NCBI GenBank assembly: GCA_003254885.1
Contig: QANT01005385.1
Span: forward strand, 1 to 36,629
Direction of reading: 5' to 3'
DNA: 36,629 nucleotides
Source: Purshia tridentata
Lineage: Eukaryota > Streptophyta > Magnoliopsida > Rosales > Rosaceae
Positions within the stretch are counted from its first letter, which is position 1. Every line of letters starts with the position of its first letter. The notes under the pieces are model-generated. The model was given only the letters and a program-made list of their open reading frames with translations. It did not search any database and had not been told where the DNA came from. The translations under genes were made by a program, and so were the position numbers. This document shows positions 9,938 to 20,924 of this stretch, piece by piece.

Positions 9938-9945
9938 TCTAGAGG

Positions 9946-10617
9946 GCTCATTACTAGGCCTAGCATGGTTATGACTACCAATTTAGGCAAGCAAATTAAG
10001 GGTCACGGATCAGCATTTAAACTCCATTCAATCTATAAATACTGAATACTAATCTCTATCTAAACTGCATATATTCAATTTACCTCAAGATTATTTTCTT
10101 AGGCGTCGTAGATTCTTTGACAGATTACCACACCGTGCGCTATTAATTTTTAGATATATTTTTTTGCAGGCTAAAGATGTCATTTGCTTACCTATGAAAC
10201 TTTGCTGTCGCAAAAGCATTAAGAGGTTTTAATGTATTGCTATTTTCGGCCCCAAAAAAAAAAGAAAAACCTTAAAGAGGATATAGGTTTAATTAAGCCA
10301 TATAAAAATTAACCCTCAGGGAAACTTAGATTCCAGTCCATTTCATGAGCCCTTCTTACATTAAGACCAGCAGTGATTTAGGATTTTAATCAAGTATGCC
10401 ACATTAAATTTTTGTATTACAAAATTGCCCATTTTATTATTAATATATTTTAAATGGATAATTCATAACATTTAGATTAATTTCACAATTCACGGAATTT
10501 AAATTCTACAATTTAAGGGATTTGAATTTTAAATTCTCACAAATTATGATACATCTAAGGTAAAATATATATGTTTGTGTATATATACCATATATAGATG
10601 TCGTTTAGATACATCAT
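9946..10617. other. Intergenic region, no gene seen
   Basis: AT-rich sequence with no supported gene, RNA or repeat structure. A short A-run lies at about 10253-10262. Confidence 0.5.
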
Positions 10618-10828
10618 TTGATATATTTCAATCATATCAAGCGGCGGGATGGTAGTTTGGTACATTTTAGTTGTACAAATACATGGATTTGACATATTTT
10701 AATTGTACCAATACATGGATTGAGACATTTAAATTGAACCAATACGTAGATTGATACATTTAAATTATATCAATACAATACGCGGGCTGATAAATTTTAA
10801 TTGTACTAATTCGTGAGTTGGTACATTT
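10618..10828. repeat. Degenerate minisatellite, unit about 31 bp, six to seven copies
   Basis: Units of about 31 bp run head to tail, with starts near 10618, 10657, 10688, 10720, 10751, 10787 and a partial one at 10818. The consensus is roughly TTGRTACATTTTAATTGTAC followed by CAATACATGGA. The fifth unit carries a 5-bp AATAC insertion. Units differ from one another by several substitutions, so the array is old. No coding role is seen. Confidence 0.75.
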
Positions 10829-13800
10829 ACCACTACTTGAGTTTTCAATATGTGACAATAAATAAATGGATTAGTAAACATGAAGCAACCACGTAAGCCA
10901 AAAAAACTCGAAATCTTAAGAAAGCACAGAAGAAATATAATAAATAGAAGTAGAAAAAGGCTATTAAAAGCTCAGACCTTGTCCAATACCTCATCTCTTC
11001 AAAAGATTCTTTTGTTTTTTTCCAACAAATTTTGTGTTACAGGGATAGAATTGTCCATTTCCAGGAACAATGCAGCATAATATAGGAGGGAAATATTGGA
11101 AGGAGTTATGTTAGTGCTGCCATTTTTGTGGCAGAACCTTGAAATGAGCTCTCTCTTGAACAGTCATGGAATATACCACTTTAACATTTCTTATGGTACG
11201 GTACCCTTTGATCTGCCAAGTACATTGCTCAATTTGCCTGAAAATGAAGCATCTAAAACTATTTTTTCAAAGGACTTAAGTCTAATTGCTAAACCAAAGT
11301 AAAATATCAGCCAAAGCAAACAATTCAGTGTGAAAATTTGATTTTTGTTTTTCCCTCTTTCAAAGTGTCCTTAATTAGTGACCATTTTATTGTGATCATT
11401 TCAGCTCATTTACTTTTGGATACACTAGACGGTGGTATTTCGATGATGTCTTCATGCTACATACATTCTGCTCACCAAATATGAAAGTTGATAAAAGAGA
11501 TCGCGATTAGATTGGGTTTGTTAGGAAAGTCACTTTCCTTCTTTATATAATATTACTATATCAAGGTTCATGGAAATTACCATGTACTTGGAATAAAAAA
11601 TAAAAAATAAAAAATCATAAATTAAGTTACCATGTGCTAGCTTGTCTGACATTGCCTTATATTTTCCAATGTTGGCGGGCTGTGTTAGCTTTGACTGCAA
11701 AGAAACCAAGGAGTTGAAGAGTGGCTTCATTACTCTTTAAATGATTATTAAATAACGTATTAATACATGTGTTAATAGCTAATTAGTTTTCTATTAGAAT
11801 TGAATGAGAACCAAAATATAGATTTAGAAGGAATACTTTGAACAATTAAATCTTGTAACATCGTTTGTCCAACAAAATTTATGATTATATTAGAAGGAAT
11901 CAATTCATAATTCATTTTAATTATAACTTATTGTCCTATTTACTCTCATCTAACATGAGTAATTAACTTTAAGAATTTATTGAACAAAATTTAATAAGAG
12001 AAATATTTTGCTCATTATTGAGTATTACCATTATACTAAGTAGTTGATACGTGTCATTTGAGAGACACATGTCAAATATCTAATATGGTGTTAATGCTCA
12101 CTACCACCTTTTTGTGATAATTATCATGGCTGTCTTTTTGTGGTGAACAAAATAACACTCATTTAATAAACAAATTTGTTCAACAACAATGAGTTTGATG
12201 GAGACTCGGATGAAAGTAGTCCTTCCAAGTGAGACTATTCCACACACAATTTCAACGAAGCTTTGGAATGTCTAAAATTCAGCAATTGAAGTCTTTCAAG
12301 TTCCTTTAATTAATTACTATATTAATTACATGACCTTTCTCTCTATCTGGGGGAGGGTCATTCTTTGCGTTTGATTCAAGTGCTGCGATGTGGACAGCTA
12401 AGACTTTTCTTTTTTGGGTCTTACTTTTTTATGATATATGCTATTTATTCAGATCCTACCATGACTCAAATTTCGGGCTAGGTCAAAAGTGTGTTGTGTT
12501 CCATGGACTAGCTTCGCTTACATTGGCAGTTTTAATTTGAAATAGAAGCTTTTGAATAAAGAATTAAATTTTGGATTTCGAAAAAAATAAAATTCTTATT
12601 TCATTGGAAATTTAGACTAACTAAAACAATTTAAACTTTGAACAAAATTTCAATAATTTTGATTTGTTAAAAATTTTCAAAAAATAAAAACTTCGGAGAC
12701 ATTTTAAGAAAATTTTGAAAATTTTATTCCTTGACTATGAATTGGAGAGCCTGCTGCTTTAATTTAAGACACTCTTATAAGAAATTTGTGCAATACTCCT
12801 GTTAAATCAAGACAATTATTGTTTTTCTTTAAATCAAAGAAAATGACTATCTTACTTCCACCGGTGGCGTGGGGGTTCTAGAATTGTTCTATTAATTAAT
12901 AAATTACTCTCTCAAGTCGACCATGTTGAATCTGCCCACAGAGAAAAGAAAATGAGCCCACCGTATTGGTGAGGCTGATTCTAGACTAATTTGACCCCAC
13001 ATAATTCTTCAGCAATTTCAATAAATTAAATTAAACTATAATTAATTAGTGCTTAATTTAGAACTAAAATATAATAGGTACGTACGTACAACATACTTTT
13101 TCAGCATGCCTATGCATAGAAAATGATTAAAAGTATTTTTAAATTTGGCAGACGGTCTAAATTATGAACTATCATCACACATTCACGTATGATGATGGCC
13201 ATCCTACACATCAGTTTTAGGTCGACCAAATTATGTGCATAATTCTTTTTTTAACCAACTTTATTATATTGTTTGTATATTTACATAAAAAATAATTGAA
13301 TCATGGCCATCCTACACTCTATCACCACTTAGGCTCATCCGAGCGATTTATTTATACAGTTAACTTAACCATGAAACCTGAATATACCTACTATGTCATT
13401 TAGGTGAACAAATACACCATAACTGGAAATTATATATTGGCCAACTTAAAGTCGATAAACATGTGGGTTTGAAAGAAGACCTTTTAAACTATTTTCTTTC
13501 TATTTTTTTAGTTAGATTGGAAGTAATCAGATTATTTACTTTTCTTAAGATAGTCACTTTCTACTTATGCTAAATGCACGTAAAATTTGTACTAACAAAG
13601 GGACAGTTTTGCTAATTCAACTATATATATATAGCTTTAATAATTTCTGTTGCTTTTTTATTAATTTGAAAACGAGATATTTGGTAATAATTTATGGTAT
13701 TAAAAATACACTAATATATACATTTATTGATTCAACTATGTGATAATATTGGGGCGTAAAATGCATGGTCGATTAAATTTGAGCAATTGATGCCAGATTC

Positions 13801-14090
13801 CCCAACGTTTTGTCCTATATGCCAGATTCTCATATAGGAACCTCCTTCCAGGCCAGACTATTGATTTACTGTGTACATTTTAGGCCAAGCTAGAACTGAT
13901 GATGTGTCACTGGAATTGTTAATGGAATTGGATATTTCATTCGGGTCTTGGATATGTTAATGGAATCGTTTAATTATCATTATTAATTAGGTGTCACTCC
14001 CACCCAAAAAACATGTCATAAATCATAATTGATGTTTAAGAAAAATATGCAACTACAAACTCCAAGGCCATAACGTAATGATACTTTATA
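10829..14090. other. Gene-poor AT-rich region, no gene seen
   Basis: Over 3 kb without a supported gene. Short open frames near 10880-11302 and 11530-11730 have no recognisable domain, no splice context and no family resemblance. A phrase ATGGCCATCCTACAC occurs near 13192 and again near 13304. A short perfect hairpin lies at 13813-13839. The last part is the promoter of the third dioxygenase gene. Confidence 0.6.
13813..13839. other. Perfect 9-bp stem hairpin, 9-nt loop
   Basis: TCCTATATG (13813-13821) and its exact reverse complement CATATAGGA (13831-13839) flank the loop CCAGATTCT. The loop sequence occurs again just upstream, as GCCAGATTCC near 13791. It is too short for a microRNA precursor and no function is assigned. 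Confidence 0.5.
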
Positions 14091-14101
14091 GGTATTTAGA
14101 C

Positions 14102-14131
14102 CACGTGTAAACCATTAAGTGCCTATAAATA
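14102..14131 (+). promoter_or_regulatory. G-box and TATA box of dioxygenase copy C
   Basis: CACGTG (14102-14107), a palindromic G-box recognised by plant bHLH and bZIP factors, lies 16 bases upstream of TATAAATA (14124-14131). The ATG follows 132 bases after the TATA box, leaving a leader of about 100 nt with a CT-rich stretch. A G-box this close to the core promoter suggests light, jasmonate or ABA-type control, but that is inference. Confidence 0.65.
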
Positions 14132-14262
14132 GAAACCATTAATTCTGTCATTAACATCCACACAAACTCAACACCCTCTTCTTCTCTCTCTATCAATCTT
14201 CTTAGTAATACTCATCTTAGTTTCAGTGTCTTTCATCTTTATCACAATCCGAGACTACCTCG

Positions 14263-15671
14263 ATGGCTCCACCAGTTGAAGCTGCTGAAACCATGGAGAC
14301 ACCTCAAGTAACAAGCATCAAATCACTTGCTGAATCCCCTTCTCTCAGTTCTGTTCCTTCTGCATATGCTTTCAATATAAACCCCAATGATGAAGCTGAT
14401 CCAAATGATCCAGAATTCGCCATTCCAATCATTGATATGTCTCTTCTCACCTCTGGTTCTCCTGATCAACGCTCCAAAATCATTCATGATCTCGTCAAGA
14501 TTTGCCAAGAATGGGGCTTCTTCATAGTATGTTATTTAGTTTGATCATTTGTTTGTGTTATTATTTGTGTTAATTAATGATGAATATCAAAGCTAGCGCT
14601 AATCATCCATATCATTTTACTTAATCAGGCAATTAACCATGGAGTACCAGAGAGCTTAATGAAGTCGATGATTGATGCATGTCACGGATTTTTTAGTCTT
14701 CCTGATGAAGAGAAGCAAGAGTTTAAATCAGGAAATGATGTGCTGGAAATGTTCAAGTATGGAACAAGTTACAATCTTGCATTGGATAAAGTCCTTCTTT
14801 GGAGGGACTTCTTCAAAGTTAGAGTGCATCCTGAATTTTACTCCCTCTACAAACCGTCTCGCTTCAGGTATGTAAATATATAGACTATAAATCTGAATCA
14901 TTTATTGCCGAATAATTATATTGTCATACTATAAATTTGGATTCATTGATTAATATGATTTTCTTGGATGATGTAGTGAGATTTCAATGGAGTTTAGCAA
15001 AAGAACAAGAGAAGTAGCACTAGAAATAATAAGAGCAATATCAGAAAGCTTGGGATTGGAGGCTGACTACATACACAATGCAATGAATATGGATCGAGGG
15101 TTGCAAATGTTGGCAGCGAACTACTACCCACCATGCCCTCAGCCAGAACATGCAATTGGAATACCCCATCACACTGATCATGGCTTGGTCACACTCCTCA
15201 TTCAGAATGAGATGAATGGTCTCCAAGTTGAGCACAACGGCAAATGGCTCACTGTCAATGGTCCTTCCAATGGTTTTTTTGTAAACCTTGCTGACCAAAT
15301 GCAGGTACTCTCTCTTTTTTTTTTTTTGATCAACATTATTGAATCAAATTAAATCTTAAAAGTATAATTAAAATCATGTGTATAATTGATTGCTCATAGT
15401 TAATTAAATTCATGGTTTTGTGTAGATCTTGACTAATGGTAAATACAAGAGTGTGATGCATCGAGCGACTGTGAACAGCAAAGCTACAAGGATATCCATA
15501 GCCATCCCACATGGACCATCGGTGGACACAGTTATTGCCCCAGCAGCAGAGTTATGTGAAAGAGAGGGTCAACCTCCAAAATACATTGGCATGAACTACA
15601 AGGAATACATTCAACTTCAGCAAAGTGGCAAGAACTACATGAAATCCACCTTTGATCACATACGAGCCTAA
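14263..15671 (+). CDS. 2-oxoglutarate/Fe(II)-dependent dioxygenase, paralogue C
   Basis: Four exons: 14263-14526, 14629-14867, 14977-15304 and 15426-15671, all with GT-AG borders, giving 358 aa. The reading frame closes cleanly (phases 0, 2, 0). Catalytic residues are H233-T-D235, H289 and the R299-I-S301 pair; the NHG of the N-terminal domain is intact. It resembles copies A and B throughout (shared phrases include FSKRTRE, DRGLQ, LAANYYP, HTDHGLVTLLIQNEM and KATRISIA) but is clearly diverged, so it is an older paralogue. Introns 2 and 3 are absent from A and B, while intron 1 is at the same site. It is an intact gene by every visible sign, with unknown substrate. A copia element inserted about 470 bp beyond its stop codon, in opposite orientation. 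Confidence 0.92.
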
Positions 15672-16141
15672 GCTTTGTACAACTTAATTAGCTTGCCATA
15701 CTTCAACAGTTCAACCATAAAACACTTGTAGCTTTCTTTTGGTTTCTTTTTCATTTTCCATCTATGGCAAGTAGTCATGTCATCTTCAGTGTTTGATGCT
15801 CTACGTGAGAAAAAGTGCTGTTATCCTTTTCTTTGGTGAACTATATTTTCTTCGGAAGTAGTCACATTTTTCAGTTTAGTACTTGGATCAAATTTTTACA
15901 ATTTGATACATAATTAATGCATGTTTTCTTCGTCTTTCAATATATAAAATTTGTTAGTCGACTTCGATGATTTCGATCTTTTTTTTTTTTTGAAAAACTT
16001 TTGTGGCATTAAGAGTCTTGAAAAGTTTGATGACACTGAGTAACGCGAAGAAGAAAAAAAAAAAACCAAATAACATTTGCATATATTGCGATTTTACCCT
16101 TGTTAACTTTTTACCTAACCATGGCCTTTTTTTTTCAATAG
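15672..16141. other. 3' flank of dioxygenase copy C
   Basis: 3'UTR and downstream DNA of the preceding gene, AT-rich with several A and T runs. No other gene is seen. It ends at the 3' LTR of the copia element. Confidence 0.5.
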
Positions 16142-16422
16142 TGTAGAAAGAAAGCAACAAAGCAATTCTTATTTCTGTCATGAAGAGAACAGAGGAACCC
16201 GTTCAGAATAAAAAGGCTAATACAACTAGCAGCCAACTAACTTAATAAAAGCAAAGTCTAATACAGCTAGCAGCCAACTAACTTAATAAAAGCCTTAAAG
16301 GCTATAGCCCTTTTATCAATATAAACCTTTCAGCTCTCACGCACTCAACTAACACACTAATAATAATGATTACAGCAGAGGGTTAATCCAAAACTAACTA
16401 ATAATTAATGATTATTCCAACA
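16142..16422 (-). repeat. 3' LTR of the copia element
   Basis: 281 bp, with the TG...CA ends typical of LTRs. It matches 20644-20924 except for three substitutions. It contains an internal 41-bp-period tandem repeat (CTAATACARCTAGCAGCC and following bases, starting at 16217 and 16258) that both LTRs share. Confidence 0.95.
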
Positions 16423-16430
16423 CTCCCCCT
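16423..16430 (-). other. Polypurine tract of the copia element
   Basis: On the minus strand AGGGGGAG abuts the 3' LTR start TGTTGG. This is the expected second-strand priming site. The gag-pol stop codon TGA (16430-16432) runs directly into it. Confidence 0.85.
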
Positions 16431-19400
16431 CAAGCTTGGGCGAGAATATTGGCAGACCCAAGCTTGAACAAGAGACGATGAAACTGAACAGTAGGCACGC
16501 CTTTAGTGAGCAAATCAGCTAGCTGAACATCACTTTTGACAAATGAAGGATGAATAATATTAGCTTGAACTTTCTCACGAATAAAATGACAATCAACTTC
16601 AATATGCTTGGTCCTTTCATGAAAAACTGGATTTGAAGCAATGTGGATGGCAGCTTGGTTGTCGCAGAAGAGCTTTATAGGAAGAGAGTGACTGACCCCA
16701 AGATCTTTGAGCAAAGCTTGAAGCCAAATCAATTCACTAGTTATAGAAGCCATAGCTCGGTATTCTGCTTCTGCACTAGACCGAGTAATGACATTTTGCT
16801 TCTTGCTCTTCCAGGTAACTAAGTTCCCGCCAACAAAAGTACAAAAGCCAGTGGTAGACTTTCTATCAATGGGATTCCCCGCCCAATCTGCATCACAATA
16901 TCCAAGGATCTCGGAATGCCCATAATTTTTTAGCAAAAGGCCTTGGCCTGGAGAGCCTTTTAAGTAACGCAAAATTCTTTTAACTGCTGTCCAATGATTG
17001 GAGCGGGGGGAATGCATGAATTGACTCACCTGACTTACAGCAAAGGTGATGTCGGGACGAGTGATGGTGAGGTAGATAAGCCTTCCAACAATTCTTTGAT
17101 AATTGCTCACATCCGATAATAATTCACCACTAAAATCTAGCTTGCCTTTGCTGCAAACAGGATTAGACATAGGCTTAGCCCCTAGCATGTTTGTCTCTTG
17201 GAGAAGATCCAAGACGTACTTTCTTTGGTTAAGAAACAACCCTTTGCTGGACGAGGCCACCTCAATGCCAAGGAAGTACTTGAGATTGCCTAAGTCTTTG
17301 ATAAAGAATTTTTGTGAAAGGAAAAGCTTGAGCTGGGCAATTTCCTTATCATTATTCCCTGTTATAATGATATCGTCAACATAAATAAGGACCGCAACAG
17401 TTCCTGTACGCCCTTTCTTGATGAATAATGAGGAATCAGCTGCACTTCGCTTGTATCCAGTGCTTTCAAGAACTGAACTTAACTTAGCATACCAAGCTCT
17501 TGGGGATTGTTTTAATCCGTACAGAGCTTTATTGAGCTTACACACCATACCCTTCTGTTTTTCTTGAGGGTGTCCAGGAGGGATTGTCATGTAGACTTCC
17601 TCCTCTAAATTGCCATGTAAAAATGCGTTCTTAACATCCAATTGGTGCAAGGACCAGTTGTAGTTCACTGCAATAGAGAGAAGGACACGAACTGAGCTCA
17701 TTTTAGCAACGGGGGCAAAAGTTTCTTTGTAATCTACCCCATAGGTTTGAGTGAAACCTTTAGCTACAAGTCTGGCTTTGTGTCTTTCAATCGTTCCATC
17801 ACTATGGAACTTTGTTTTGAAAATCCAGCGACAACCGACTGGCTTCTTTCCTTCAGGAATTTGGACAATGGACCAAGTTTTATTGTCATTGAGAGCTTGA
17901 AGTTCTTCATGTATTGCTTTCTTCCAAACGGGTTGAGAGTTGGCCTCATAAAAATTAGCAGACTCTGCACCTTGTGAAATGCAACAGACAAAGGCTTTAT
18001 GAGAAGGAGACAAGCCATCATAAGAAATGTAATTATCAATTGGATATCTAGAAGCATGGTAAGTGATAAAATCATTGAGTCTTGTTGACTGTTGCCTGGT
18101 TCTATTTGATCTTCTAGGAACACCATTGATGGACGCACTTGAATTACCATCCTCGTGAAGGTGCTCATCATTTGCAATCAAGTCTGGAGGTAAAGGGTCC
18201 TCATTGTGATCATTTCTAGAAGACAAAGGGTCCTCATTCATAATTGGTAATGGGAATGGGCTAAAAATATTCTCCCCCAGAGACATACCTTCTTGTTGTT
18301 TCTCAAAGAATGGCTGAGCTTCGTTAAAGACAACATCACGAGAGATTATTACTTTTCTTGTTGCTGGATCATAGCATTTGTATCCCTTTTGAGAGGAAGA
18401 ATATCTAAGAAAAACACAAGAGATGGCTCGCGGTTCCAGTTTATCCCTGTGATTAGCTTGAATATGAACAAAGCATTTACATCCAAAAACACGAAGATGG
18501 TCCAGATTTAATCTCTGGTTTTTAACGACTTCAAGAGGGGATTTAAATCCTAGAACTCGACTAGGAAGTCTGTTAATCAAGTATGTGGCTGTAAGAATTC
18601 CATGAGACCAAAATTTCTTTGGAATGTTCATCTGAAACATGATGGATCTTGTCTTTTCTAGGAGATCACGATTTTTCCTCTCTGCCACTCCATTTTGCTG
18701 GGGTGTGCCAACACAACTTCTTTCATGTAAAATACCTTGGTTTGATAGAAACTCAGAGAAGGTGCGAGATAAATATTCTGTCCCATTGTCTGACCTCAAG
18801 ATTTTGATATGGGAGTTGTATTGTGTCAAAACCATACAATGAAACTCTTTGAAACAGGAATAAACTTCATTCTTTGATTTAAGTAAATATAACCAAGTTG
18901 CACGAGAATAATCATCCACAAAAGTTACAAAATATCTGAACCCATCATCAAAATCTACTGGAGCAGGTCCCCATAAATCAGAATGCACAAGGTCAAATAA
19001 TTTTTTAGCTTTAGATGTGGTTGATACAAACGGCAACCTGGTTTGTTTGGAAAGATGACATATATCACAAGGATGAGAACTAGCTTCAATATAAGGAAAA
19101 AGAGATCTCAAAACATGATCAGAAGGATGTCCCAATCTTTTGTGCCATATTCCATCAGTTTGCAATGAGTTTACTTGAAACACTCTAGGTTTGTTTGGTG
19201 GCTGACGCAATAGATACAATCCATTAGAGTAAATTCCCTCACCAATCGTCCTCTTGGTGACTCGATCCTAAAAAATCACAGAGTGAGGGGAGAAAATTGC
19301 ATTACAGTTTAATGCGTTGGTCAGTTTTCCCACTGATAATAGTTGGAAGGGAAAAGATGGCACATATAGAGCATTAGAACAAGTGTTTGGACCAAGAGGT

Positions 19401-20587
19401 TCAAATTTTCCATGACCCAGAACTGGAACAAAACTCCCATTAGCAATCGACACATGCTGATTCTTGGGGGAGTATTGAAGATCATGAAGACAATTCTTAT
19501 TGTTGGTCATGTGATCAGTGGCACCCGAGTCCACAATCCAAACATCTGAGGTATTAAGAGATAGAGACGAAAAAGCATGAAAAGTACCTGAAGATTGAGG
19601 TAAGGTGGACACACCAGTAGTAGTAGAGGTGTCAGATTTTTCAAGATGCTGGAGTAACTGAGATAGTTTGCTTAATAAAGCAGGGTTGTTTTCTCCAGAG
19701 GCAAGACTGGCTGAAGTTCCAAAAAAAACTTTGTTTTCTTTGCAAAATTTTGGCTTTAAGTGTGGATGAAGAATCCAGCACTTATCTTTAGTATGCCTTG
19801 CCTTGCCACAGTGTTCACAAGAGCCCTGATTTTTTTCTTTGAAGTGTTTCAGCTCCGGTCTATGATTATTAACTACAAAGGCTTTGGATTCGGAGAGGTC
19901 AGTAGGAACTTTCCCTTGAGGATTCATCACCTTTTTTCTCACTTCTTCTCGCTGGATTATGGTGCACACATTGGAAAAAGTAGGCAGTTCAGCACTCATG
20001 AGGATGTGACTACGCAAGTCTTCATATTCTGAATCTAGACTTGCTAAAAGTTGGAAAACCTTGTCTTCTTCAGATCGCTTCAGGAGAAGGTTGGTGTCTG
20101 TGGTGTGAGGCCTGTAGAGAGACAATTCATTCCACATATTTTTCAGTTTCCCAAGGTGATCGATGAAGGGCATTCCATCTTAGGAGAGATTTGCAATGTC
20201 CTTCTTTAACTGAAAAATTCTAGCTGCGTTGTTCTGATGACCATACATTTCCTTAACTGATTCCCATAACTTATGTGAGGACTCGGAGTAGCTAAAAATC
20301 TCTGCAATTTTTGATTCCATGGAATTAAGAATCCATGACATGACCAGCTGGTCTTTGCAGAGCCAATCTTCAAACTTTGGATCATCTTCAGCAGGAGCAG
20401 GAATCCTTCCATTAATAAAACCCAGTTTAGATCTTCCTCCAAGAGCTAAGGTGATTGCTCTGGACCAAGGAAGATAGTTGAGTCCATTTAATAGCACTGA
20501 GCACAATCGCAAGTTTGGATTTGACTCAGGCTCTGGAAAAACTGAGGTGGATGGACCAGACGAGTGGTTCCTTTGATCCTCCCCCAT
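16430..20587 (-). pseudogene. Copia gag-pol polyprotein with two in-frame stop codons
   Basis: A single frame runs from the ATG at 20587 to the TGA at 16430-16432 (1385 codons plus stop), broken only by TAA at 20180-20182 (codon 136, in gag) and TAG at 19268-19270 (codon 440, between protease and integrase). No frameshift is seen. In order: gag with a CX2CX4HX4C zinc knuckle (about residues 257-270); protease with the DSGA site (about 353-356); integrase with the HHCC finger (H482, H487, C507, C510) and D537, D600, E636 in DD35E spacing; copia-type reverse transcriptase with YVDD; RNase H with DADWAG and a terminal ADLLTK motif. As it stands it cannot make a full polyprotein, but could be mobilised in trans. 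Confidence 0.93.
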
Positions 20588-20625
20588 TCGCAAAGAGTAA
20601 AAAAAAACTTGGAGAAATAAAGAAT

Positions 20626-20643
20626 CTTATCGCTCTGATACCA
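20626..20643 (-). other. Primer-binding site of the copia element
   Basis: TGGTATCAGAGCGATAAG directly follows the 5' LTR on the minus strand. TGGTATCAGAGC is the classic complement of the 3' end of plant initiator-methionine tRNA. The gag ATG follows about 40 nt downstream. Confidence 0.92.
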
Positions 20644-20924
20644 TGTAGAAAGAAAGCAACAAAGCAATTCTTATTTCTGTCATGAAGAGAACAGAGGAAC
20701 CCGTTCAGAATAAAAAGGCTAATACAGCTAGCAGCCAACTAACTTACTAAAAGCAAAGTCTAATACAGCTAGCAGCCAACTAACTTAATAAAAGCCTTAA
20801 AGGCTATAGCCCTTTTATCAATATAAACCTTTCAGCTCTCACGCACTCAACTAACACACTAATAATGATGATTACAGCAGAGGGTTAATCCAAAACTAAC
20901 TAATAATTAATGATTATTCCAACA
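20644..20924 (-). repeat. 5' LTR of the copia element
   Basis: 281 bp and the promoter-bearing LTR for this minus-strand element. It differs from the 3' LTR at three positions: CAGCTAG for CAACTAG, TTACTAA for TTAATAA, and AATGATG for AATAATG. Confidence 0.95.

Larger units (their letters stand above)
16142..20924 (-). mobile_element. Full-length Ty1/copia LTR retrotransposon, 4.78 kb
   Basis: Two 281-bp LTRs flank an internal region with primer site, one long gag-pol frame and polypurine tract, all in the correct order on the minus strand. Domain order gag, protease, integrase, reverse transcriptase, RNase H identifies the copia superfamily. LTRs begin TGTTGG and end CTACA on the sense strand and differ at 3 of 281 sites, about 1.1 percent, so the insertion is young by plant standards. 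The 5 bp on each side (AATAG on the left, GATAA on the right) are not a direct repeat, so a clean target duplication is lacking. It lies between dioxygenase C and SPB1. Confidence 0.95.

Noticed and set aside
10880..11302. Two short plus-strand open frames (66 and 68 codons)
   Set aside because: No recognisable domain, no convincing start or splice context, and AT-rich composition like the surrounding non-coding DNA.
16142..20924. Functional autonomous retrotransposon
   Set aside because: Structure is complete, but two in-frame stop codons block the polyprotein, so I call it a young but disabled copy. Sequencing error at these codons cannot be excluded.
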